The notes below the pieces were generated by a model, which did no database searches, was not told where the DNA came from, and saw only the letters and a list, made by a program, of their open reading frames with translations. Made by a program: the position numbers and the translations under genes. A stretch of DNA of 22,304 nt from DATFYM01 sp035315065 (GTDB taxonomy: Bacteria; Acidobacteriota; Terriglobia; UBA7540): NCBI GenBank assembly GCA_035315065.1, contig DATFYM010000123.1, positions 1-22,304 on the forward strand, in the 5' to 3' direction. Of the stretch, positions 13,149 through 20,607 are shown in pieces; positions within the stretch are counted from its first letter, which is position 1; every line of letters begins with the position of its first letter.

Positions 13149-16100
13149 GACGCCTCCTGGTTTTGATCACCGCGGGGTGCAGGGCCTCTCTCGGCATAGG
13201 CGCTTTGGGGATCGTCAGGATCGAGAGAAGGCGACGCAATGCTCGTTCGTTGCTGAACGATGGAGAAAACGAAGGGGAGAATCGCCAGGCTGGCGGCCGT
13301 GGCGGCGAGCAACCCGCCAATCACGGCGCGACCTAGCGGCGCGACCGCTTCGGCGCCGCTGCCCAGGGCAAGAGCCAGCGGTATCATTCCCGCTACCATG
13401 GCCATGCTGGTCATCAGGATGGGCCGGGTACGAGCACGAACCGCGCGGACCACCGCCTCAGTGGCAGTCGCACCGGCACGCCGAATCTCCTCGGCGAAGG
13501 TTACCAGCAGGATGGCATTGGCCACCGCCACGCCGATGGCCATGATGCCACCCATGGAAGATTGAATGTTCAAGGTGGTCCTGGTAACCAGCAAAGCGAG
13601 GATGACTCCGGAGAGAACCGCCGGGCCGGTGGAAAGGACTACGAACGCCAAGCGCATCGACTGAAAGTTGGCAGCGAGCAGCAGGAAGATGACGACCAAC
13701 GCCACGGCCAGGCCGATGGCCAGGTTGGTCAGCGTCTGCTGCATCGGCGCGATCTGGCCGCGGACACTCACGCTCACGCCACGCGGCGGTTCGCCTGCCA
13801 GCTTGAGGGCCCGATTTACTTCGGCGCCCACTCGGCCCAGATCCTCACCCGCCACATTAGCCGTCAGCGTGAGCATCCTCTGGCCATTGAAGCGATCGTA
13901 TTCGCCCACCACCGTTCCGTAAGTAACTTGCGCCACGTCACCAATCAAGGGATGCAGCGTGTCACTCGGCATGACGGGGACGTTCTTGAGGTCCTGAAGC
14001 GTGGTCATCCGGGGTTGCGGAATCTGAACCTGCACCTGGTAGGCGATTCCGGAGTTAGGGTCCCGCCAGTAGTTCGGTGTCACGAATCGACTGGAGGAAG
14101 TGGCCTCGACGAGCGAGCGACTGACCTGATCGATAGTGACGCCCACCTGTCCCGCCAGCTCGCGGTCGATGTTGACATCGACGCTGGGATAGTCAAGGGG
14201 TTGCGCGAACTGCAAGTCTCGCAAGCTGGGGATCCGGCTGAGTTGCGTGCGAAGTTTCTCGGCGTAGGCGCGATTGGCCGCCAAGTTAGGTCCGCTGCTG
14301 GCGACTTCGACCGGAGTGGCAGCGCCAAAATTCATAATCCGGCTCACGATATCGCCCGGCTCAAACGAGAACCGGCAGCCGGGGAAAAGAGCGGGAAGCC
14401 GCTGGCGCAAGGCCTCTTCGAAATCGTCCAGCGCGATGTGGGCTTCGGGTTTGAGGGCGACTTGGATAACCGCTTCCTGGGGCCCGCTGGTCCAGAGGAA
14501 GATGGTGTTAATCGGGTAGGCCGATCCCTGAATGCCCACGTAACCCAGGGTAAGGGCGACGTTGTCGGGGCCCGCGGCCTGCTTGATTTCGTTCAGCACT
14601 TTCTCCACTAACTCCTCAGTGGCTGGAACACGCGTCCCAGTGGGGGCACGAAAGCGAAGCTGGAACTGATTGGCGGCGACGCGAGGAAAGATCTCGCGCC
14701 CCAAGCGCGGGCCGAGAATAAAGATGATGCCCAAGGCGGCCACGAGGTATATCCCCACTACCACCCAGCGGAGCGGCATCAGCTTTTGCAGAGTGTGTGC
14801 CAGCCAATCCCGGCCTTTCTCGAACCTACCTTTTCTCGGCGGCCCTTGTGCCTTGGGATGCCATCGCAGGATCCACGTCGACAACACTGGCACCAGCGAG
14901 CTCGAAAGAAAGTAGGATGCGGCCATGGCAAAGCCCACGGCGAGCGATAACGGGACAAAGAGGGCACGGGCCACGCCCGTCATGAAGAACGAGGGAACGA
15001 AAACCGCGAGCACACAAAGCATCGCCAGCAGACGGGGGATCACCACCTCGCGGCTCGCATCCAGAACCGCCCGCGCTCGCGGTACACCCCGAGCCAAATG
15101 GCTATGAATGTTCTCGATGGCCACGGTTGCTTCGTCCACTAGAATGCCGACGGCGAGGGCCAAGCCGCCGAGCGTCATGATGTTGATCGTTTGGCCCGCA
15201 CCCCACAGGGCAACGACGGCCGTGAGCAAGGCGAAAGGTATGGTGGTGACCACAATCGCCGCGCTGCGCCAATCGCCGAGGAAGAGCAGCACCATGAGAC
15301 CCGTCAACAGGGCTCCCAGCAGCCCTTCGCGAACCAGAGAGTTGAGGGCACTCTTGACGTAAGTCGACTGGTCCAACTCATAACTGATCTTGATGTCTTC
15401 CGGAACCAGGGACCGAAAGCGCTCCAAATTGGCCTTGACGGTTTTCACCACCGAGAGGGTCGAGGCATCGGCGCGCTTGGTGACGTTGATGTAGACCGCA
15501 CGGCGCCCGTTCACCAGGGCATACCCCGCCAGGATGTCGCTCGAGTCCCGAATGTTACCCACGTCATGCAGAAAGACCGTGGGCCCCGCGCCGGTGCGTA
15601 GGGGCAGGTCCAAGAGGTCGTTGATGTTGGTCACGACAGAGTTCACCGGCACCATCCGCTGTAGGTCGCCGGTCTGGATGGCGCCGGCCGGCATAATGGT
15701 GTTGCCGGAACTGACCGCCTTCACGACCTCCTCCGGCGACATGTGGTAGGAGCGCAGGCGGTCCGGGTCCACGGTGATGACGATGGTGCGCTGGTTGCCG
15801 CCGAAGGGCGGCGGCGCCGAAACGCCGGGAAGAGTGGCGAAAAGCGGACGCACGCGGTTCAGGGCGAGGTCCTGAATCTCGCCCAAGCCGCGGGTTTCGC
15901 TCGAAAAGACCAGGTATCCCACCGGCACGCTACCCGCGTCGAATCGCATGACGAAAGGCGACACCGTGCCGTAGGGCATGAAGGCGCGGGCGCGGTCCAC
16001 GTAGCCGATGGTTTGCGCGAGTGCCTGACTCATATCGGTGCCGGGATGGAACGTGAGTTTCAGCAGGCCGACGCCCTGGATGGACTTCGATTCCACGCTC

Positions 16101-16333
16101 TCGATCCCGCTGATATACAGGAAGTGGTACTCGTAGTAGTAGACGAGATACCCCTCCATCTGCGCCGGACTCATGCCTCCGTAAGGTTGCGCTACGTAGA
16201 TCACCGGCAGGTTGAGGTTGGGGAAAATGTCGACGGGCATGCGGATGACAGCCAGGACCGAACCCAGCGCAATGCCAATGACGGCAACGATGATGGTAAT
16301 GGGCCGGCGCAGGGCGGCGTGGATCAGCCACAT
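13145..16333 (-). CDS. RND-superfamily efflux pump, inner-membrane subunit
   Basis: A 1062-residue proton-driven exporter of the AcrB/HAE-1 type. The first helix is preceded by MWLIHAALRRP. Two periplasmic loops of the usual size separate helices 1-2 and 7-8, and 12 helices can be placed. Helix 4 reads GILVDEATVAIEN, with D400-E401 in place of the Asp-Asp pair of AcrB. Helix 10 reads GVAVANAILLV, with A938 where AcrB has the essential Lys940. ATG 16333 has AGGAGGTC seven bases upstream; the preceding gene's stop is two bases away. Substrates cannot be read from sequence. The gene order regulator, channel, pump, adaptor and the 4-base overlap with the adaptor show one operon. Confidence 0.93.
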   Translation of the reverse strand: MWLIHAALRRPITIIVAVIGIALGSVLAVIRMPVDIFPNLNLPVIYVAQPYGGMSPAQMEGYLVYYYEYHFLYISGIESVESKSIQGVGLLKLTFHPGTDMSQALAQTIGYVDRARAFMPYGTVSPFVMRFDAGSVPVGYLVFSSETRGLGEIQDLALNRVRPLFATLPGVSAPPPFGGNQRTIVITVDPDRLRSYHMSPEEVVKAVSSGNTIMPAGAIQTGDLQRMVPVNSVVTNINDLLDLPLRTGAGPTVFLHDVGNIRDSSDILAGYALVNGRRAVYINVTKRADASTLSVVKTVKANLERFRSLVPEDIKISYELDQSTYVKSALNSLVREGLLGALLTGLMVLLFLGDWRSAAIVVTTIPFALLTAVVALWGAGQTINIMTLGGLALAVGILVDEATVAIENIHSHLARGVPRARAVLDASREVVIPRLLAMLCVLAVFVPSFFMTGVARALFVPLSLAVGFAMAASYFLSSSLVPVLSTWILRWHPKAQGPPRKGRFEKGRDWLAHTLQKLMPLRWVVVGIYLVAALGIIFILGPRLGREIFPRVAANQFQLRFRAPTGTRVPATEELVEKVLNEIKQAAGPDNVALTLGYVGIQGSAYPINTIFLWTSGPQEAVIQVALKPEAHIALDDFEEALRQRLPALFPGCRFSFEPGDIVSRIMNFGAATPVEVASSGPNLAANRAYAEKLRTQLSRIPSLRDLQFAQPLDYPSVDVNIDRELAGQVGVTIDQVSRSLVEATSSSRFVTPNYWRDPNSGIAYQVQVQIPQPRMTTLQDLKNVPVMPSDTLHPLIGDVAQVTYGTVVGEYDRFNGQRMLTLTANVAGEDLGRVGAEVNRALKLAGEPPRGVSVSVRGQIAPMQQTLTNLAIGLAVALVVIFLLLAANFQSMRLAFVVLSTGPAVLSGVILALLVTRTTLNIQSSMGGIMAIGVAVANAILLVTFAEEIRRAGATATEAVVRAVRARTRPILMTSMAMVAGMIPLALALGSGAEAVAPLGRAVIGGLLAATAASLAILPFVFSIVQQRTSIASPSLDPDDPQSAYAERGPAPRGDQNQEAS

Positions 16334-16335
16334 GG

Positions 16336-17754
16336 TTAGTGACCTCCTGCTTGCTGCACCAGTTGCAGGAAGGGATCGAGACTCCCTCCCGCCGCCGCCA
16401 GTGAAGCCAGGTTGTGCCACACGGCGAGTCGGGCCAGGGCGTCGTCAATCTCAGCTTGTACCAGCAAGGCCTGAGCGTCTGCCACTTCGACGATGGTCGC
16501 CAAGCCGGCTTGGTAGCGGGCACGGCTCTGCGTTTCGCTCGCCCGCGCGGCCTCAAGCTCAACAGGGGTATTGGCAGCCACCCGTCGCGCTCCCTCCAGG
16601 GCTGCTCGTGCCTGCTCCACCTGGGTGTTTAACGTTTGCAGGGTGAGGTCATAGCGGGCTGCCTCCTCGCGTTCGCGGGCCGCCTCCTCGCGCTTTTGAG
16701 CGCGTAGCGCCGCGAAATCGAACAGGTTCGGAAACATGACGGTGAACTCCGCCGCCCAGTTCTCCCTTTCCAGGCCGAGTCCGTTGAGCCCGGTCGCGAA
16801 GGTCCCGTTCGGATCGGCGCCGCTGCCGCGCCCGAAGATTCCGGACTGGAAGTAGAAACGCGGGTAATCGGTGCGGTTGAGGATGTGCTCCTGGGCGCGC
16901 ACCTCGTTCACCCGCGCTTGCTGCGCGGCGGCGACCGGGTGGCCGGAGAGGGCAGAGACCGCCGGGGTGGATTCCGGCGGCGGGGTCAGGGCCTGCCCGG
17001 TTTCAATCCTGACGTCGCCGGAGATCCCCAGAGCTTCGGCCAACGCCGCCCGGCTCACCTGTTCCTGCTGTTGGGCCCGGATCAGCGTGATTCGAGCTCG
17101 CGCCAGTTCGGCATCGGAACGTGACGCGTCGGCGCCGGGCCGAAGCTCGTTATCCACCAGCACGTGGACTGACTTGTCAAATACTTCCCGGCGATCCATG
17201 TCCGCCTGCGCGGCGCGCACCGTCTGCTCAGCCGCCGCCAGCGTAAGGAAGGCGTCCGCAGCGGCCATGGCCACTTCCAAGTGGGTGACCGCAACATCAG
17301 CCTGGGCGAGATTCTCCGCGGAGCGCGACGCGTCTACCTTGGCGCCACGATACCCGAAGTCGAACGGCTCCCACGTGAATAACACGCCCGTGGCGCTGCC
17401 CCAAACGCCACGATTCGAAGTCACCGGCAACACCGGCCCGGAAATGGACGGAATCACGGACTGTGGCAGCAGGAGGCCGAAAATATTGTTCGCCGTGGCC
17501 CGGTTCGACTCCCAAAGGGAGTCGGTGCGCGGCAAGTAACTCGTGCGCGCCAAGCTCACTCCCGCCCGCGCCGCGGCTACCTGCTCCTGCGCCGCCCGGA
17601 TGGCAGGGTAGTTGGCCAGCGCATAGTTGATAGCTTCGACCAACGTGAAAGTCCTCGTCGACGGTCCCGCGGTGGGTGGCGTCTGGCCAATCAGCTCCGA
17701 CCAAAAAACCAAAAGCCCCACCACGATCAACGCAGCTCGCTTGCTTGCTCCCAC
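16336..17754 (-). CDS. TolC-family outer-membrane efflux channel
   Basis: A 472-residue outer-membrane factor that provides the exit duct for the RND pump. A signal peptide (RAALIVVGLLVFWSELIGQ) is followed by two TolC-type repeats, each with long alanine-rich helices. The first starts FTLVEAINYALANYPAIRAAQEQVAAARAGV. The second has the long coiled region around QKREEAAREREEAARYDL and the GLATIVEVADAQALLVQAE motif. The GTG start at 17754 has GGAGG about ten bases before it. It ends two bases before the pump gene, whose ribosome site overlaps its 3' end. The transporter, adaptor and channel together are complete. Confidence 0.9.
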   Translation of the reverse strand: MGASKRAALIVVGLLVFWSELIGQTPPTAGPSTRTFTLVEAINYALANYPAIRAAQEQVAAARAGVSLARTSYLPRTDSLWESNRATANNIFGLLLPQSVIPSISGPVLPVTSNRGVWGSATGVLFTWEPFDFGYRGAKVDASRSAENLAQADVAVTHLEVAMAAADAFLTLAAAEQTVRAAQADMDRREVFDKSVHVLVDNELRPGADASRSDAELARARITLIRAQQQEQVSRAALAEALGISGDVRIETGQALTPPPESTPAVSALSGHPVAAAQQARVNEVRAQEHILNRTDYPRFYFQSGIFGRGSGADPNGTFATGLNGLGLERENWAAEFTVMFPNLFDFAALRAQKREEAAREREEAARYDLTLQTLNTQVEQARAALEGARRVAANTPVELEAARASETQSRARYQAGLATIVEVADAQALLVQAEIDDALARLAVWHNLASLAAAGGSLDPFLQLVQQAGGH

Positions 17755-17787
17755 GGCGCTCAGGCCTCCTAAGAATCACAAGACTGC

Positions 17788-17816
17788 CACAGGGTGCGGC
17801 AAGCCGCACCCCTACC
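17788..17816 (-). repeat. REP-like palindrome, copy C, overlapping the padR stop codon
   Basis: On the minus strand this reads GTAGGGG followed by the stem GGGTGCGGC/GCCGCACCC (17792-17800 with 17803-17811; nine pairs, two-base loop), then TGTGG. The head and tail match copies A and B at 1672-1702 and 1797-1835, while the stem bases differ. The TAG in the head is the stop codon of the PadR gene (17812-17814). Confidence 0.65.
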
Positions 17817-18150
17817 GGCGCGAATCGTCCTCAATGAGCTCCGCCATCAACTCCTTAACTTTGGCTCGCGCTGCGCCCAGGGCCCGATGACCCGCGTGCG
17901 TGGCTCGATAGACGCGGCGAACCGCTCTGCCGGACCGCACTTCCCTCGAGCGCAAGTAACCCTTCTTCTCCAACCCGTGAAGGAGGGGATAGAGAGTGCC
18001 CGCACTCAGCCGGTAACCGTGCCGCTGCAACTCCTCGATCATGCCGACGCCGAAAATGGGGCCCTGGCAGGCGTGGTACAGGATATGGATTCGGATCAAT
18101 CCCCCGTAGATCTCCTGGCAGCCGGCCGCGGTCAAGTCTGGACGTTGCAT
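17812..18150 (-). CDS. PadR-family transcriptional regulator
   Basis: A 112-residue repressor with the PadR winged helix: GLIRIHILYHACQGPIFGVGMIEELQRHGYRLSAGTLYPLLHGLEKKGYL is the diagnostic block (given here in parts: helix GVGMIEELQRHG, recognition segment LSAGTLYPLLHGLE, wing KKGYLRSREV). It is the short type without the long C-terminal dimer helix. ATG 18150 starts the family-like sequence; the open frame upstream runs through the operator. PadR proteins typically repress an adjacent transporter operon and release DNA on binding a small molecule. Here it is first in the efflux operon and right behind a palindrome, so self-repression together with the pump is likely. Its stop lies in a REP-like repeat. 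Confidence 0.87.
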   Translation of the reverse strand: MQRPDLTAAGCQEIYGGLIRIHILYHACQGPIFGVGMIEELQRHGYRLSAGTLYPLLHGLEKKGYLRSREVRSGRAVRRVYRATHAGHRALGAARAKVKELMAELIEDDSRR

Positions 18151-18158
18151 AGTCTTTA

Positions 18159-18182
18159 TCGAATTTCGATATCGAAATTCGA
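18159..18182. promoter_or_regulatory. Putative PadR operator: perfect 24-bp palindrome
   Basis: All 24 bases are perfectly self-complementary (half TCGAATTTCGAT and its complement). It can also be read as two overlapping ATCGAA-W-TTCGAT units sharing the central AT. It begins four bases after the -10 of the padR promoter and so covers the expected transcription start, eight bases before the ATG. Binding there would block initiation. Confidence 0.72.
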
Positions 18183-18186
18183 GTAC

Positions 18187-18216
18187 ATTGTAGCGGCGGT
18201 TCCCTTTCGGTGTCAA
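18187..18216 (-). promoter_or_regulatory. Strong sigma70-type promoter of the padR-efflux operon
   Basis: On the minus strand TTGACA (18216-18211), an 18-base spacer and TACAAT (18192-18187) are present; only one base departs from the consensus hexamers. The predicted start is near 18180, inside the operator palindrome, giving a leader of about 30 bases. Confidence 0.75.
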
Positions 18217-18245
18217 CGCCCGATTAAACCTGATTAGACCTGATC
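18216..18245 (-). repeat. Three tandem 10-bp units upstream of the padR -35
   Basis: On the minus strand the units are GATCAGGTCT, AATCAGGTTT and AATCGGGCGT, head to tail at one helical turn each, and run directly into the -35 box. The first overlaps the stop codon of the arsC gene. They could bind an activator or a second repressor, or be chance. Confidence 0.4.
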
Positions 18246-18657
18246 AAGGTTCCTCTTGCACGAACCGGTGCAGGCACGATCGGAGTTGGTCGCGAACGCG
18301 CCGGAATTCGGCCAGCCTTTGCTCTTCCGGGGCGTGGAAGGCGGCAGGGTCTTCGATGCTCCAATGGATCCGCTTGGTGGTGGCGGGAAAGACTGGGCAG
18401 CTCTCCTTGGCGTTGTCGCAAACGGTGATTACGTAGTCGAATGCCTGCCCCGCGAAATCCTCTACCGATTTCGACCGGTGACTCGAGATATCGATCCCGA
18501 TCTCACACATGACGGCGATCGCTTCGGGCCGCACCTCGGTAGGATTGGTCCCGGCGCTCGCGACTTCAAACCGATCTCCGGCGTCGTGGCGAAGCAACCC
18601 TTCGGCCATCTGGCTTCGTGCCGAGTTTCCCGTACAAAGAATCAGGACTCGTGTCAT
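18244..18657 (-). CDS. arsC: Thioredoxin-coupled arsenate reductase ArsC (first paralogue)
   Basis: 137 residues of the low-molecular-weight phosphatase fold that reduces arsenate to arsenite in the cytoplasm. The P-loop CTGNSARS gives the nucleophile C8 and R14. The redox relay cysteines are C80 and C87 in VCDNAKESC, the same seven-residue spacing as in the Staphylococcus/Bacillus enzymes, so it should be recycled by thioredoxin. The catalytic Asp is D103 in EDP. ATG 18657 has AAGGAG eight bases before it. It is the last gene of the ars operon, 36 bases after the second arsC, and its stop lies near the padR promoter. Confidence 0.92.
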   Translation of the reverse strand: MTRVLILCTGNSARSQMAEGLLRHDAGDRFEVASAGTNPTEVRPEAIAVMCEIGIDISSHRSKSVEDFAGQAFDYVITVCDNAKESCPVFPATTKRIHWSIEDPAAFHAPEEQRLAEFRRVRDQLRSCLHRFVQEEP

Positions 18658-18693
18658 GGGGCGTGCTCCTTCACTCGCTGCCGCGGCGATTAT

Positions 18694-19119
18694 TCAGCCC
18701 CGTAGCGGAGGTTCAACGATGAATTCTCTAACGTGCGTCTCGATCTCATCCCGAACCCGACGGAAGACCGCGAGGCGCTCGGCGGCGGCGCCTGCGGCCG
18801 TGGCGGGATCTTCGAAACTCCAGTCCAGGTACCAGACCGCCCCGGGAAGAACGGGGCACTTCTCCCTCACCTTGTCGCAGACCCTGATCAGGTACTGGAA
18901 GTTCTGACCCAGAAACTCAGCGACGTCCTTCGCGTGGTGGCCGGAAATGTCGATCCCGACTTCCTTCATCACCTCGACCGCTAGAGGATTTAACCGCGTC
19001 GGCTCCGCCCCCCCGCTGAATGCCTCGAAGTCATCTCCACCGTGGTGCCGCAAGAAGCCTTCGGCCATTTGGCTGCGGGCGGAATTCTCCGTGCAAACGA
19101 AGAGCACTTTGGTTTTCAT
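18694..19119 (-). CDS. arsC: Thioredoxin-coupled arsenate reductase ArsC (second paralogue)
   Basis: 141 residues, same fold and role as the neighbouring arsC. The P-loop is CTENSARS (C9, R15), the relay cysteines are C81 and C88 (VCDKVREKC) and the general acid is D104 in FEDP. It is clearly a diverged paralogue (about half the residues match), so the pair is not a recent tandem copy. The start ATG overlaps the TGA of the arsenite exporter gene (ATGA), with GGGGG six bases upstream, so it is translationally coupled to it. All catalytic residues are present in both copies, so both are probably active. Confidence 0.92.
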   Translation of the reverse strand: MKTKVLFVCTENSARSQMAEGFLRHHGGDDFEAFSGGAEPTRLNPLAVEVMKEVGIDISGHHAKDVAEFLGQNFQYLIRVCDKVREKCPVLPGAVWYLDWSFEDPATAAGAAAERLAVFRRVRDEIETHVREFIVEPPLRG

Positions 19120-20249
19120 CGTAGCCCCCTGTCGGTTGCCGTTAGAACGGTTGATGGTGATCCTTCCGCAGCGAGCCGATCGAGTGCAACCGCCGGTTCC
19201 GGCTGCGCTGAGAAGTAACGCTGCTGGAAACGCAGGGAAACACTCACCAGCCCGATCAGCACCGGGACTTCCACCAGTGGGCCGATCACCGCCGCGAACG
19301 CCTCACCGGAGTGGATGCCGAACACCGCCACCGCTACCGCAATCGCCAATTCAAAGTTGTTGCTGGCAGCGGTGAAGGAAAGGGTGGCCGTCCTGCTATA
19401 GTCGGCCCCGAGTTTCCGGCTGAGGTAAAAGGAAACCAGGAACATCGTCACAAAGTAGATCAGCAACGGCACGGCAATCCGGAGAACGTCGAGCGGCAAT
19501 TGGATAATGTATTCCCCTTTCAGCGCGAACATCACCACAATGGTGAAGAGCAAAGCTATCAGGGTCAGCGGGCTGATGCGGGGCACAAACTTCTTTTCGT
19601 ACCATTCCCGCCCACGGGCGCGGATCAAGGTGAAGCGGGTGAGCATTCCAGCCAGAAAAGGAATGCCGAGATAGAAGAAGACGCTTTGCGCGATCTGCTT
19701 CATCGAGACGTTGACGACCGTCCCTTTCAAGCCGATCCACGCCGGCAGCATGGTAATGAAGACCCAGGCGTAAACTGAGTAGAACAGCACCTGGAAAACC
19801 GAGTTGAAGGCCACCAGTCCCGCCGCATACTCCGAATTGCCCTTGGCCAGATCATTCCACACAATCACCATGGCAATGCATCGGGCCAGGCCGATCATGA
19901 TGAGACCGGCCATATATTCGGGACGGCTGCGCAGGAAAATCACCGCCAACCCAAACATCAGAAGCGGCCCGATCACCCAGTTCTGCAAAAGGGAGAGAAG
20001 CAGCACCCGCTTGTTTTGGAAGACCTCGCCCAATTCCTCATAGCGAACCTTTGCCAAGGGTGGATACATCATCAGAATCAAGCCCACGGCGATGGGGACC
20101 GAAGTGGTACCCACCTGGAAGGCGGTGATGGCCCGGACGACGCCGGGCGCCAGATAGCCGACAGCCACGCCCGCCGCCATGCCCAGGAAGATCCACAGCG
20201 TCAGATATCGATCAAGAAACGATAGTCTGCGTGACAGGTGTGATGACAC
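19116..20249 (-). CDS. acr3: Arsenite efflux permease ACR3
   Basis: A 377-residue inner-membrane carrier of the bile/arsenite/riboflavin transporter superfamily that exports As(III) using the proton gradient. Ten hydrophobic helices can be placed. The essential cysteine is C124 in GLARCIAMVIVWNDLAKG and the essential glutamate is E300 in SNNFELAIA, both as in characterised ACR3 proteins. The start is GTG at 20249 with AGGAGGAG about seven bases before it. It overlaps the end of the small upstream ORF by 38 bases, and its own stop overlaps the arsC start by four. The C-terminal ~25 residues after helix 10 form a short soluble tail. Confidence 0.95.
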   Translation of the reverse strand: MSSHLSRRLSFLDRYLTLWIFLGMAAGVAVGYLAPGVVRAITAFQVGTTSVPIAVGLILMMYPPLAKVRYEELGEVFQNKRVLLLSLLQNWVIGPLLMFGLAVIFLRSRPEYMAGLIMIGLARCIAMVIVWNDLAKGNSEYAAGLVAFNSVFQVLFYSVYAWVFITMLPAWIGLKGTVVNVSMKQIAQSVFFYLGIPFLAGMLTRFTLIRARGREWYEKKFVPRISPLTLIALLFTIVVMFALKGEYIIQLPLDVLRIAVPLLIYFVTMFLVSFYLSRKLGADYSRTATLSFTAASNNFELAIAVAVAVFGIHSGEAFAAVIGPLVEVPVLIGLVSVSLRFQQRYFSAQPEPAVALDRLAAEGSPSTVLTATDRGLR

Positions 20250-20559
20250 GATTCTCCTCCTTCTGCTTCCCGTTGTTCATCAAGCGGCCCGTCCTTCTAA
20301 CTCCCTCAACAGGTCTGGGTTGGCTCTCCTTCCTCGCCTTCGTGCTCAGCACGTGCCCTAGGTAAGCCTCCTGCACCCGCCCATCGAGATACTCCCGCAC
20401 CCAATGCGTCCTCACCGCTGGCGCTGGCAGCGCGATGCTCCAGGTGTCGCAGGAGCAGTGGGCGCATCCCCGCGAGTCGTAAATGAGGCGGTGGATCATA
20501 CGCTTTTGACGCAGCTGTCGCTCAACCATCCTGTTCAGCTCTTCGTCGGTGTCAAACAC
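20212..20559 (-). CDS. Small Cys-containing protein in the ars operon, unknown
   Basis: 115 residues, not a family I recognise. Residues ~1-75 have the base pattern of real coding sequence in this genome (mostly G or C at third positions). They include a charged helix (DEELNRMVERQLRQKR) and a cysteine cluster CAHCSC that could bind a metal or arsenite. The last ~40 residues look less gene-like and run over the ribosome site and start of ACR3. The GTG start at 20559 has only a distant GGAGG (13 bases). It may be a real accessory protein of the operon, or the remnant of an inserted gene with its true end lost. Confidence 0.4.
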   Translation of the reverse strand: MFDTDEELNRMVERQLRQKRMIHRLIYDSRGCAHCSCDTWSIALPAPAVRTHWVREYLDGRVQEAYLGHVLSTKARKESQPRPVEGVRRTGRLMNNGKQKEENRVITPVTQTIVS

Positions 20560-20607
20560 GGGATCAGTACTGCCTCCGAGACCACGCGACGCGAGAGGGT
20601 TGTTCTA

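Noticed and set aside
13562..14611. Long plus-strand frame (349 codons) opposite the RND pump
   Set aside because: Antisense shadow of an unmistakable pump gene; composition is His/Asp/Arg-rich and not family-like.
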